Shown here in pieces: positions 17,304-25,357 of a stretch of DNA of 64,000 nt. The notes below the pieces were generated by a model, which saw nothing but the letters and a program-made list of their open reading frames with translations, was not told the origin of the DNA and searched no databases. Positions within the stretch are counted from its first letter, which is position 1, and the number at the start of each line of letters is the position of its first letter. The position numbers were made by a program, and so were the translations under genes. The stretch is from Mucilaginibacter gotjawali (GTDB lineage: Bacteria; Bacteroidota; Bacteroidia; Sphingobacteriales; Sphingobacteriaceae): positions 5,518,001-5,582,000 of the forward strand of contig NZ_AP017313.1 of NCBI RefSeq assembly GCF_002355435.1, read 5' to 3'.

Positions 17304-18053
17304 ATGGCCATCCGAAATAAACTATACTTCGCCTCCGACTTTCACTTAGGTACGGGTACATACCAAAAATCACGCGAACGCGAAGACCGTTTGGTGCGCT
17401 GGCTCGATAGCATCAAACACGATGCTGCCGAGGTGTTTTTAATGGGCGATGTTTTTGATTTTTGGTTCGAATATAAAACGGTGGTGCCAAAAGGGTACAT
17501 TCGCTTTTTGGGTAAACTGGCCGAGCTGGCCGACGCCGGCATAAAACTCTACCTTTTTAAGGGCAACCACGATATGTGGATGTTTGATTATTTTGAAACA
17601 GAACTTGGCGCCACCATCATCAGCAACGAGCTGGTGATTGAGCGCAGCGGCAAAAAGTTTTACCTGCACCACGGCGACGGCCTGGGCCCCGGCGATAACT
17701 TTTACAAAATGCTGAAGAAGATCTTCCGCAGCAGGCTTTGCCAATGGCTTTTTGCCAGGATTCACCCCAACCTGGGGGTAGGGATTGCCAATTACTGGTC
17801 GCGTAACAGCCGGATAGCCAACGAAAAAAAGGAAGACCACAAACCAGGGCAGCAGGAATGGCTGGTGGTTTATTGCCGGGAGGTGCTGCAAACCCAATTT
17901 TATGACTACATGGTCTTCGGGCACAGGCATATGCCCCTGGATATTCAGTTAAACCCCGAAACCCGCTACATCAACCTGGGCGAATGGGTGTTAAGCAGCA
18001 CCTATGCAAGTTTTGACGGAGAAACGGTGACATTGCATTACTTTGAAAAGTAG
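17304..18053 (+). CDS. UDP-2,3-diacylglucosamine diphosphatase-like metallophosphatase
   Basis: From ATG 17304 this is a 249-residue calcineurin-like phosphoesterase with all metal motifs: DFHLG, GDVFDFW, GNHDMW, HHGDGLG and GHRHMP. FDFWFEYK and the overall length match the LpxH group, which removes UMP from UDP-diacylglucosamine to give lipid X in lipid A synthesis at the inner membrane. Bacteroidota often carry more than one LpxH-like enzyme, so the exact substrate is not certain. It precedes comM by 90 bp on the same strand. Confidence 0.85.
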   Translation: MAIRNKLYFASDFHLGTGTYQKSREREDRLVRWLDSIKHDAAEVFLMGDVFDFWFEYKTVVPKGYIRFLGKLAELADAGIKLYLFKGNHDMWMFDYFETELGATIISNELVIERSGKKFYLHHGDGLGPGDNFYKMLKKIFRSRLCQWLFARIHPNLGVGIANYWSRNSRIANEKKEDHKPGQQEWLVVYCREVLQTQFYDYMVFGHRHMPLDIQLNPETRYINLGEWVLSSTYASFDGETVTLHYFEK

Positions 18054-18143
18054 CGCAAACGAAAATAAATCCATATAATTTCATGCTGATTTTAACCCGT
18101 AAATAAAATTATTTACCTTTCGCCTCAAACAAACTTTATCAGC

Positions 18144-19004
18144 GTGTTGGTTAAAACTTTTGGCAGTGCAGTATATGGTATCGAGGCGATCACCATCACC
18201 ATGGAGGTAAATATCAGCGGGGGCGGCAAACCCTTCTACCTCATCGTAGGCCTGCCTGACAATGCCGTACGCGAATCCATGCAACGGATAGAGGCTGCGC
18301 TGCAAACCAATAATTTCCGCATGCCACGGCAAAAAATCATCGTCAACATGGCGCCTGCCGATATCCGCAAAGAAGGCTCGGCATACGATCTGCCTATAGC
18401 CATCGGCATCCTCGCCAGCTCAGGCCAGGTAGAGAATGAAGATCTGGATAAATACATCATCATGGGCGAACTTTCGCTGGATGGCGGGCTGCAGCCCATT
18501 AAAGGCGCCTTACCCATCGCCATTCAGGCCCGTAAAGAGGGTTACAAAGGTTTTATCCTGCCCAAACAAAACGCCCGCGAAGCGGCTATTGTAAACGACC
18601 TGGAAGTGTACGGCGTGGAAAGCATCAGCGAAGTGGCCGACTTTTTTAACGGCAAAACGCAGCTCACCGCCGAAGTGGTAAATACCCGCGAAGAATTTTA
18701 TAAAAGCCTTACCAGTTACGACAGCGATTTTAGCGAAGTGCGCGGCCAGGAAAACATCAAACGCGCGCTGGAAATTGCTGCGGCAGGCGGGCATAATGTG
18801 ATCCTGATCGGTCCGCCCGGAGCGGGCAAAACCATGCTGGCCCGCAGGCTGCCCTCTATTTTGCCTCCTTTGAGTTTACACGAATCATTGGAGACCACCA
18901 AGATCCATTCTGTGGCCGGTAAGCTGGCCGCTGCGGATGCTTTGGTTACCACGCGGCCCTTCCGTTCGCCGCACCATACCATCAGCGATTTTGTTGTGTT
19001 TTAG
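18144..19004 (+). pseudogene. comM: 5' part of comM/yifB, interrupted by a mobile element
   Basis: The first 282 codons encode the N-terminal ChlI/Lon-protease-like domain (VVNISGGG-type start, GEL-SLDG core) and the AAA+ Walker A motif GPPGAGKTML. The frame then runs into element DNA after Asp282 and stops three or four codons later at TAG 19002. Walker B, sensor and C-terminal parts are at 30218-30916. ComM is a hexameric helicase that speeds branch migration during natural transformation. Joined at the shared GAT, the two parts give a 514-codon frame, the normal ComM size. As it stands the truncated protein should not be a working ATPase. Confidence 0.95.
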
Positions 19005-19017
19005 TATTCGTCTGATT
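18966..19017 (+). other. left attachment site (attL) of the comM element
   Basis: comM sequence runs up to GAT 18987-18989. Element sequence begins immediately after with TTTGTTGTG. The element-side inverted arm CGTCTGATT is at 19009-19017, 21 bp from the core centre. Confidence 0.85.
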
Positions 19018-19342
19018 ATCAAGGTTAAACTATTTTATGTTACGCCTATTTTGTTTCAGCGTTTTTCCTTTGAGACCAACAATCTTTGGTTTACCTTTGT
19101 GTCAACAAAAAGATAAATAGAGAGCTTTCAATTTTATCTCAATTAAGTGTTTGAATGAACCTCAAACCACCTCATTCTATATCCATAGAAAGGTTAAACT
19201 ATTTAGATATAATTATTCACAAGTATCTAATTCACTATTTCAAAATGTAGTGGTTCACCTGTAAATATTTCCTTTATAATTTCCCCTGACTTATCGGGGT
19301 GGGTTTAATGTGTCTTTAAATTATTAACAACAAAATAAAATT
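19018..19342. repeat. noncoding left end of the element with a direct repeat
   Basis: No gene is seen in this AT-rich stretch. AGGTTAAACTATTT occurs twice in direct orientation (19022-19035 and 19191-19204), a possible recombinase or regulator binding pair near attL. Confidence 0.5.
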
Positions 19343-19765
19343 ATGAAATCGAAACAAATGGAAAAATTCATCTCAAAACTAGATTATTTCAGTTTGATAA
19401 AATTTGACGAATTGTATATGCAACGGAAATATATGTTGATAGGTGAGTTTTGGACAATAGATGAAGTTAAGGAGCAATTGTCATATTACTTAGATGGTTA
19501 TATGGTGGACTATTTAGTAACTATTGGACAATTGGATTATTATCCCGATGGATTTGAGCATAAATTCGATCTAGAGGACGAATTGTTTCTAAAATTTTTA
19601 GGTGTGCCGTCTGTCAGTTATTTATTAGATGGCTTATTTGAAGTTCATGCTAATGATGGACGCACTAATATTGATGAGGTTGTCGATTTCGCTTGGGATG
19701 ATTATTGCAAATATTATCATGATGTAATGGTAAGAGACAATAAATTAGGTGTGATTTTGGAATAA
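19343..19765 (+). CDS. hypothetical acidic protein, 140 aa
   Basis: I do not recognise this 140-residue protein. It is acidic and rich in Tyr and Asp, has no signal peptide or membrane segment, and contains a repeated YYLDGYMVDYLV / DYYPDGFEHKFDLEDE pattern suggesting a compact helical fold. It is the first gene inside the element, followed after about 120 bp by another small gene on the same strand. Its position at the end opposite the integrase is typical of cargo genes. Confidence 0.6.
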   Translation: MKSKQMEKFISKLDYFSLIKFDELYMQRKYMLIGEFWTIDEVKEQLSYYLDGYMVDYLVTIGQLDYYPDGFEHKFDLEDELFLKFLGVPSVSYLLDGLFEVHANDGRTNIDEVVDFAWDDYCKYYHDVMVRDNKLGVILE

Positions 19766-19886
19766 TTTATATTTTTTATATCAAAAGTGTCATGTGACAT
19801 TATTCAAAAGATAATGTCTTTTTTTTGTTCCAAATTCCGCAATGTGGTTTATCCTCCTTATAATAGCCCTATAAATAATTATAATC

Positions 19887-20132
19887 ATGGAAATATTAAA
19901 ATCTGAAGCTGTAAAAACATTATTAGAGGCTAACAAAAGTGTAAACAGGGAAACACTTTACAAAAAAGAATTAGACTCTTTAAAACCAGGTGAAGCCATC
20001 CGACTAAAGACAGAAGATTGGTTAATTAAAACCACCCCCAGTGCTTATTACTACCGTTACAATAAAAATCAAGGTAAAAAGGTAGTAACCGTGAATAAGT
20101 TAAAGGATGGCTTTTTAATCACAAAAAATTAA
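19887..20132 (+). CDS. hypothetical basic protein, 81 aa
   Basis: This 81-residue lysine-rich protein has no recognised family. The C-terminal half alternates short beta-like segments (EDWLIKTTPSAYYYRYNKN, KKVVTVNKLKDGFLI), which could be a small nucleic-acid-binding or winged fold. A GG-poor leader and ATG at 19887 give a sensible start. It precedes a convergent XRE regulator gene. Confidence 0.6.
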   Translation: MEILKSEAVKTLLEANKSVNRETLYKKELDSLKPGEAIRLKTEDWLIKTTPSAYYYRYNKNQGKKVVTVNKLKDGFLITKN

Positions 20133-20160
20133 TGTCTGACAAGGAACGTTAGCTTCTTAT

Positions 20161-20475
20161 CTAAATAGATGAGGAGCTTTCGGGCTGCTCGGAATTATCG
20201 TCAATAGACAAGCCTTTAAGTAATTCTGATACATTAATGTCCAAACCTTTACACACTTCCAAAAGATACAAATAAGTAGGATTCAATTTTCCCATTTCTA
20301 CCCGACTTATTGACTGAGCATCCTTACGAATTGAATGCGCTAATGTCTTTAAAGTCAATCCCTTTTCAAGTCTAACCTTTTTAATTCTCTCGCCTAAAAT
20401 TACCAAGTCTGGGTTTCTTTCTTTAGGGTCAACCATAACTGGAAATTTCCTGATATTAAAAATATTTTCAATCAA
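20161..20475 (-). CDS. XRE-family transcriptional regulator
   Basis: This 104-residue protein has a Cro/C1-type helix-turn-helix spanning about residues 25-85: IKKVRLEKGLTLKTLAHSI for the first helices, AQSISRVEMGK for the recognition helix, then YLLEVCKGLDINVSEL. An acidic-serine tail follows. It is transcribed away from the lipoprotein gene that starts 73 bp upstream, so it may control itself and that gene from a shared promoter region. It could be the element's maintenance or cargo regulator. Confidence 0.88.
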   Translation of the reverse strand: MIENIFNIRKFPVMVDPKERNPDLVILGERIKKVRLEKGLTLKTLAHSIRKDAQSISRVEMGKLNPTYLYLLEVCKGLDINVSELLKGLSIDDNSEQPESSSSI

Positions 20476-20547
20476 CGGATACGTTGATAAAGGAAATCTC
20501 CTTATGTTAGCTTAATTCAAAAATTTTCAATCTAAAACACACAACAA

Positions 20548-21453
20548 ATGAAAAAAAAAGAAATTTCAGCATTTAAGAATCTGTTTTTATTTAAGGCAGG
20601 ACAAGTAATTTTAACAATAGCCGTGACCGGGCTAGTATTTAGTAGTTGCCATAACTCATCCAAAGATTCAACCAGTAGTAACGCAGATAGTTCGGCTGTC
20701 ACTAAACCCACAGCGGTTGATGTTATTTCTCAAATCAATGATTTGGACTCTTTAAATTACATTTTTACAGCTCGTCCAGATCAAGTAAAAAACCAGTATA
20801 TGGATAAAACCATTAGTGTCACTGGTAGTATTGACAAAGGAGTCTTTAAGTTTTATAAACCAAGTGATAACGGAAACGGACGTCAAATGGTATCCTATTA
20901 CGGTATAGAGACGGATTTGAAACAGTCTGATTTCTCTAACATTGTTCCTAATCAACCAGTAACTTTCTTTTATAATAAAAACGCAAAGAAATTTATTGAA
21001 GAAATTACTACCCCTGATTCAGAATTTAAACTATTAACCAGTATATACTCCGCATTCTCAAATTCAAGTGAAAAAAGGGATATAATAAAAGGTTTGGGTA
21101 GTAACGATGCTGAAACAAACGCATCATTAAAAAAAGACGCTTTAGAAAGCCTGGCTACATTGAAAACCACATTTCCAACCACCTATAAGTCATTGATGGA
21201 TGGTGACTTTGTAGTGGGTGATCATTATGTAACTGGTGCGCCGGTAATGGATTTTATAGTAATTGACCAAGTTATGATACAAGGTAAAGTATTAGATATG
21301 TATCAAAATAGCTTGAACAAAATAATGTTTAAGTTGATGGGTGCTAAAGTTGTTAAAACAAAACGTTTAATTGATTTAGATAAGCTACCCGTATTTATCC
21401 CAAAGGTTAGCGGATCAACTGATAATACTACATCCGATACTCCAGCAAATTAA
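20548..21453 (+). CDS. lipoprotein with an OB-fold-like (tRNA_anti-like) domain
   Basis: This 301-residue protein has a long N-region, a hydrophobic signal and the lipobox VFSSCH (Cys near residue 34). Residues about 65-140 (NQYMDKTISVTGSIDKGVF, then an Ile/Val/Phe-rich barrel) resemble the tRNA_anti-like OB-fold found in exported Bacteroidota proteins. The C-terminal part is unrecognised. It probably sits at the cell envelope. A strong terminator follows. An envelope lipoprotein as island cargo might serve exclusion or surface interaction, but that is only a guess. Confidence 0.6.
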   Translation: MKKKEISAFKNLFLFKAGQVILTIAVTGLVFSSCHNSSKDSTSSNADSSAVTKPTAVDVISQINDLDSLNYIFTARPDQVKNQYMDKTISVTGSIDKGVFKFYKPSDNGNGRQMVSYYGIETDLKQSDFSNIVPNQPVTFFYNKNAKKFIEEITTPDSEFKLLTSIYSAFSNSSEKRDIIKGLGSNDAETNASLKKDALESLATLKTTFPTTYKSLMDGDFVVGDHYVTGAPVMDFIVIDQVMIQGKVLDMYQNSLNKIMFKLMGAKVVKTKRLIDLDKLPVFIPKVSGSTDNTTSDTPAN

Positions 21454-21472
21454 AATCAATCTTACTACAAAT

Positions 21473-21504
21473 AAGATAACCCCCATGAGAGAGGGGGTTA
21501 TCTT
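21473..21504 (+). terminator. rho-independent terminator after the lipoprotein gene
   Basis: A 12-bp perfect stem, AAGATAACCCCC/GGGGGTTATCTT, with an eight-base loop starts 19 bp after the lipoprotein stop codon. It is symmetric enough to act in both directions. Confidence 0.85.
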
Positions 21505-21517
21505 ATATTAAAATTTT

Positions 21518-22778
21518 GTTAAACTGTAATAGCCACAACTTGATCTGACAGTCGGGTGGTTTTAAAGATTGTCAGATGGAATTTGTGAATATAATATTTT
21601 CTCGTCTAAATGCATTGACTCAGATTCTTCTGAGCCCTTTTTGTGAGGGCTCTGAAGAATCTGGTCTTCGGCGAGTCTCTCCAATAACTTTTCCTGGGCC
21701 ATCGGAATACTGCTGGTGAAAGTTTGCATCGGTGTTTTACCGAAGCAGTACTTGCCACTGTGAGTCCTTTCATTGTTGTAGTTATACATCCACCTGTCCA
21801 GATCAGCTTGCAATTCAGCTATGCTTCTGTATATTTTTTTGCGAAACGCAATTGCATAAAACTCATCCTGAATGGTCCGGTGGAACCGTTCGCAAATACC
21901 ATTGGTCTGCGGGCTTTTGGCTTTAGTTTTGGTATGGTCGATGTCTTCGATTGCCAGGTATAACTGATACTCATGTTGTTCCCTTGCACCGCAATATTCG
22001 GTCCCTCTATCGGTCAGTACCCTCAATAAACGGAGTTCGTGTTGCTCATAAAAAGGCACAACTTTATCATTAAGCATTTCTGCCGCAACCAGTGCATTTT
22101 TACGGTCATACAGTTTGGTAAAGGCTACTTTAGCGTAGGTATCAATAAATGTCTGTTGGTAAATATGGCCGACACCTTTAATGTTGCCGACGTAGTAGGT
22201 ATCCTGAGCACCTAAGTAACCGGGATGATGTGTTTCTATTTCACCATGAGCTTTCTTTTCTTCTTTGGCTTTCTCTAAAGCAATAACCTGCGCTTCTGTC
22301 AATACTAATCCTTCTTGTGCTGACTTGGCTTCCAGCGCTTTTAAACGAAGTTTAAAGGTATGCAAATCGTGGCGTAACCAGATACTTCTTACGCCACCGG
22401 GAGACACTGATATGCCTTGTTTTTTTAACTCGTTGGAAACCCTTAACTGGCCTAAAGCAGGTTGCTCAATCGCCATCTCAACAACGGCTTTTTCAACGTG
22501 TTCTTCCACACGATTCTTTAATACTGGCTTCCTGCGGCTGATTTCCTGAAGGGCCAATTCTCCGCCCTGGTCGTAAAGTTCTTTGAAACGATAGAAACTA
22601 TCCCGTGAGTAGCCCATTACTTTGCAGGCCTGTGATACGTTTCCTAAATGCTGGGCAAGCTCCAATATGCCCAACTTGTTTTTGATGATCTTCGCTTGTG
22701 TTGTCATAATACTAATCTCAGTTACGTGTTTTAATTTTTCGTAACTGTCAGATTAAGTTTTGACTATTTCAGTTAAAC
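21518..22778 (-). mobile_element. IS481-family insertion sequence
   Basis: Imperfect terminal inverted repeats of about 33 bp (about 21519-21552 and 22744-22777, sharing ATCTGACAGT) bound a single transposase gene. The right end overlaps the stop codon of the neighbouring protease gene. No clear target duplication could be recognised, so the exact ends may be off by a few bases. Confidence 0.8.
21562..22707 (-). CDS. IS481-family transposase (DDE)
   Basis: This 381-residue transposase has an N-terminal helix-turn-helix (HLGNVSQACKVMGYSRDSFY), a second DNA-binding section and an rve integrase core. The DDE residues are placed in TFIDTYAKVA, LTDRGTEYCG and NGICERFHRT. It ends with the usual basic YNNERTHSG segment. 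Length and single-frame layout fit IS481 rather than IS3, which would need a frameshifted OrfAB. The gene appears intact and could still be active. Confidence 0.93.
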   Translation of the reverse strand: MTTQAKIIKNKLGILELAQHLGNVSQACKVMGYSRDSFYRFKELYDQGGELALQEISRRKPVLKNRVEEHVEKAVVEMAIEQPALGQLRVSNELKKQGISVSPGGVRSIWLRHDLHTFKLRLKALEAKSAQEGLVLTEAQVIALEKAKEEKKAHGEIETHHPGYLGAQDTYYVGNIKGVGHIYQQTFIDTYAKVAFTKLYDRKNALVAAEMLNDKVVPFYEQHELRLLRVLTDRGTEYCGAREQHEYQLYLAIEDIDHTKTKAKSPQTNGICERFHRTIQDEFYAIAFRKKIYRSIAELQADLDRWMYNYNNERTHSGKYCFGKTPMQTFTSSIPMAQEKLLERLAEDQILQSPHKKGSEESESMHLDEKILYSQIPSDNL

Positions 22779-23171
22779 CTCATCTAGCCAAGCTGTCTTT
22801 TTAGCACCATGATAAACAAATTGATAATTGCGTAAAATGTTTACTCCAATAATGGCATCATATTCGACCCTTTTTGATATATCTTTTCTATAAACTAAGG
22901 TTCGAAAGCTAGTCCAATTAGTAGACGGTAATTTCATATCTACAATTGCAACCTTCGATTTACCGTCACCATCTAGTGACGAAGTCCCCCCTTCCGCCAA
23001 TTGATTATCATTAAATTCAAGTTCGTCAAATACACTAGGACATAATAAAGTTATTTCCGCACCGGTATCAATCAAAGCATTACATGTTGCAGTTTTTCCA
23101 GTGCCAGGATTGACTACTGATATTTCACAAATCACCAAGCCGTTTGTCAGGACTTTTAAGTTATAACTCAT
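22773..23171 (-). CDS. retropepsin-like aspartyl protease
   Basis: This 132-residue protein has the single-domain aspartyl protease motif ALIDTGAEITLLCP with catalytic Asp near residue 37. A later hydrophobic-hydrophobic-G pattern (YDAIIGVNILRNYQ) is typical of the second conserved element in clan AA. Such proteases act as homodimers. The final codons lie in the terminal repeat of the IS481 element, so the natural C-terminus may have been slightly changed by that insertion. It is the last gene of a minus-strand run starting at 24459. Confidence 0.8.
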   Translation of the reverse strand: MSYNLKVLTNGLVICEISVVNPGTGKTATCNALIDTGAEITLLCPSVFDELEFNDNQLAEGGTSSLDGDGKSKVAIVDMKLPSTNWTSFRTLVYRKDISKRVEYDAIIGVNILRNYQFVYHGAKKTAWLDEV

Positions 23172-23215
23172 TTCGTATTACAATTAATGTTCAAACTTAA
23201 TAGAAGTTATAACTA

Positions 23216-23713
23216 TTAAATCAAAATCTTATAGTTATAACTTTCTTTCGTCATCAATCCCGTAGCACTTTGTTTTAATAGATAATTAAGTAATCCATTT
23301 TTGGTAGTGCTGTTTGATATATTTTGGATCTTATAATTAGGTATTTTTTTAAAAGCAGTATTGATATAAAATTCTAATTGTGGTTCATACAAAGAGGTAT
23401 TAATTATACAATGTGCATGTAGCCCCAAGTTCCTGATAAATGAACTTGAAACATCGTTTTTTGAAATGATTCCACCATATTCAATTATAAAAAGGTAGTT
23501 GATGTATTCAAAGCTGTTTTTATAATCAGCATTGATAGTGTTAAATAGATTATTAGTTAGTTGAAAATTTAAATCTTTAACGTTGGTGGTTGGAATACCA
23601 GTTAATGTTAGAAGGTATAGGTTTTTATTTTGAGACAGATTGTTAAATGCTCGTGTAATGTCTGTTTTATTGTCGGTGGTCTTTGACTTCCTTATTAGTT
23701 TATTCTTATTCAT
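23216..23713 (-). CDS. small HUH-type replication initiator-like protein
   Basis: This 165-residue protein shows the three rolling-circle Rep motifs in order: motif I LYLLTLTG (residues 32-39), motif II GLHAHC with H99 and H101 preceded by Glu78 (FIIEYG), and motif III YLLK with Tyr144 and Lys147. This spacing matches HUH endonucleases that nick and covalently hold single-stranded DNA. There is no helicase domain. Two 20-bp iteron-like repeats lie about 110 bp upstream. It may support replication or mobilisation of the excised circle. Overall similarity to any named Rep family could not be tested. Confidence 0.6.
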   Translation of the reverse strand: MNKNKLIRKSKTTDNKTDITRAFNNLSQNKNLYLLTLTGIPTTNVKDLNFQLTNNLFNTINADYKNSFEYINYLFIIEYGGIISKNDVSSSFIRNLGLHAHCIINTSLYEPQLEFYINTAFKKIPNYKIQNISNSTTKNGLLNYLLKQSATGLMTKESYNYKILI

Positions 23714-23820
23714 TATATTACTATTATTTATTTATCTATTAAGCATATTCAACCAATCAATCATCTAAAACGGTTTAAATGATTGATAGATTAGGCTCAT
23801 TTAACTATCACTTTTATTCC

Positions 23821-23860
23821 AGAGTGTGATTGTCGGTCATAGAGTGTGATACCGGTTATA
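23821..23860. repeat. two 20-bp iteron-like direct repeats
   Basis: AGAGTGTGAT occurs at 23821-23830 and 23841-23850. The following ten bases are also alike (CGGTcAT and CGGTtAT), giving an exact 20-bp period. They lie upstream of the HUH Rep-like gene and may be its binding site or origin. Confidence 0.55.
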
Positions 23861-23881
23861 GAAGATACTATAATAAACTCA

Positions 23882-24043
23882 TTATTTGTATTGATTCAAA
23901 ATTCTTATCCTATTAATTTGGGCATCTAATATTTGCAGTTCTATTCTCTTTAATTTCTTTTTCCAACTACTAGTGAGTGTATCATTATATTCCTTCAGTT
24001 TAATCAACCGCTTTTGTTGAAGGATCGTCAATTTGTTACTCAT
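23882..24043 (-). CDS. short basic protein, 53 aa
   Basis: This frame runs from ATG 24043 to TAA 23882 and overlaps the upstream gene's stop by 8 bp (ATGAGTAA), a normal coupling arrangement. The peptide is rich in Lys, Leu, Ile and Gln and reads as one long amphipathic helix, possibly a coiled coil or DNA-binding accessory. No family is recognised. Its position between the 69-residue gene and the Rep-like gene suggests it belongs to the same operon. Confidence 0.5.
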   Translation of the reverse strand: MSNKLTILQQKRLIKLKEYNDTLTSSWKKKLKRIELQILDAQINRIRILNQYK

Positions 24044-24245
24044 GTTCTTTTAGTAATGATTCTATTAATGATTTTATAGTTGATAAAGGAAAAAGCTTTT
24101 TGTTCTGAACATTAACAATCTCGTCTTTTGGAAGAGGATAAGCATCCAATAGTTTTTGTATTTCAGATCTGTTCAATTGTAAATGTTCCCTTAACAGGTA
24201 ACCATCTAAATATTTCTTTCCATCAATTAAATAGTAGATTTCCAT
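24036..24245 (-). CDS. hypothetical small protein, 69 aa
   Basis: This 69-residue protein overlaps its upstream neighbour by 23 bp and its downstream neighbour by 8 bp. It contains a helix pair (YLLREHLQLNRSEIQKLLDA) followed by a beta/wing-like stretch (EIVNVQNKKLFPLSTIK), which resembles small winged-helix or excisionase-type DNA-binding proteins, but no firm family match can be claimed. It lies in the operon leading to the Rep-like gene, so a role in replication or excision control is possible. Confidence 0.55.
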   Translation of the reverse strand: MEIYYLIDGKKYLDGYLLREHLQLNRSEIQKLLDAYPLPKDEIVNVQNKKLFPLSTIKSLIESLLKEHE

Positions 24246-24459
24246 AGGTAAGGGTATTTTTTTTCTTGATCAGCAAAGTATTTTTTATTTCCTCAATAGA
24301 ATCATTTTCATCTTCGCTATCACTTTGTGTTGCTTCGTCCTCGTCAACTGGCGCAGTCTTTTTATCTTCCTTTGTTTCCTTCGGGTCCTTGTCGTTAGGG
24401 TCTTTGGAGTTTTGAATGAAGGCTTCAAATCTCTGAATGTGTCTTGGTTTAATTTTCAT
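24223..24459 (-). CDS. hypothetical protein with an acidic low-complexity region, 78 aa
   Basis: This 78-residue protein begins with a basic segment (MKIKPRHIQRFEAFIQ). It then has an acidic Asp/Glu/Ser/Lys-rich disordered stretch (about residues 20-55) and a lysine-rich tail. No family is recognised. It is the first gene of the minus-strand run 24459-22773, with a 23-bp overlap to the next gene. The repeated motifs at 24526-24608 lie directly upstream and may control the run. Confidence 0.5.
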   Translation of the reverse strand: MKIKPRHIQRFEAFIQNSKDPNDKDPKETKEDKKTAPVDEDEATQSDSEDENDSIEEIKNTLLIKKKNTLTYGNLLFN

Positions 24460-24525
24460 GGTTACATATTGATTTTATACGATATGATATATATCTAATA
24501 TCCCTGTCTCCCTTGAATAAATTTT

Positions 24526-24608
24526 TTCAACGATAGTAGTTTAATTGTGTTTACACGAAAGCCTCCCAGAACTCACCTATTGTAGTTTAATTATGTTCAA
24601 CGATGATA
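24526..24608. repeat. paired repeat motifs between divergent genes
   Basis: GTAGTTTAATT(G/A)TGTT occurs at 24536-24551 and 24582-24597. TTCAACGAT occurs at 24526-24534 and 24596-24604, before the first copy and after the second. The motifs lie in the 292-bp gap between the divergent 78-aa gene and the small serine recombinase gene and could be a res-like site or an operator. Confidence 0.45.
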
Positions 24609-24751
24609 GGGAGAAACAAAAGACATAAATTGTGCTTCCCTTTTATTCATAACTTAATGTGTAGCATATTAAGTTGCCCACATAATGGCTTTTTATGAGG
24701 CAATATGGGCGTTTTGCTTTATTTTTATTGTGACATTAAAAACAAAACAAA

Positions 24752-25351
24752 ATGAGAGTAAAATATAATAGGACCTCTACAATTCAGCAATCAGGAAATC
24801 GCTTTACAGCAGATACCGATATATACGACTTAACGCTACATGACAGAATATCCGGAAAAATTTCTTGCGCGGATCGTCCGAAATTTAAAGAACTAGTCAC
24901 GCTGATAGAGGCTGGTAAGGTCGATGAATTGGTAGTAGAAGAATTTAGTAGATTAGGACGTTGCACATCAGATGTAATTTCTACGTTAGCATGGTTAGAT
25001 GAAAAAGGTATCAATGTTGTTATACGAAATAATGGACTTCAATCAAGACCTAATGGTATTAAGAACCCAATATGGTCGATGATTTCGTCGGTGATGGCCT
25101 CAATTTATACATTAGAGCTGGAAAATATAAAAGAACGCACAGCCGTAGGTCGCATGATTTACGTTCAAAACGGAGGGAAATTAGGCAGGCCAAGTGGATC
25201 AATCGAGAATGATAAATCATTTTTAGAAAAACCTAAATCTATTCAAATTATGAAAGGTATAAGGAAAGGCTTAACAATTCGTGAAATCAGTAAGTTAAAT
25301 TCTGTTTCTTCTTCAACGATTATTAAAGTTAAATCGCTCATGGAAGCTTAA
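24752..25351 (+). CDS. small serine recombinase (resolvase/invertase family)
   Basis: This 199-residue protein has the serine recombinase catalytic start YNRTSTIQQ (nucleophile Ser9). The arginine-bearing VEEFSRLGR segment follows, then a long E-helix region (ELENIKERTAVGR) and a C-terminal helix-turn-helix (LTIREISKLNSVSSSTIIKV). Its length is normal for resolvases. It may resolve element dimers or invert a segment; the repeats just upstream are candidate recombination sites. It is separate from the large integrase at the right end. Confidence 0.92.
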   Translation: MRVKYNRTSTIQQSGNRFTADTDIYDLTLHDRISGKISCADRPKFKELVTLIEAGKVDELVVEEFSRLGRCTSDVISTLAWLDEKGINVVIRNNGLQSRPNGIKNPIWSMISSVMASIYTLELENIKERTAVGRMIYVQNGGKLGRPSGSIENDKSFLEKPKSIQIMKGIRKGLTIREISKLNSVSSSTIIKVKSLMEA

Positions 25352-25357
25352 TAAAAA

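Noticed and set aside
18144..19004. Shorter natural ComM variant
   Set aside because: The frame ends in element DNA right after a GAT shared with the other half, and the missing domains are present 11 kb away.
24526..24608. Possible CRISPR repeats (GTAGTTTAATTRTGTT)
   Set aside because: Only two copies, with mirrored flanking motifs and no Cas genes; treated as recombinase or operator sites.
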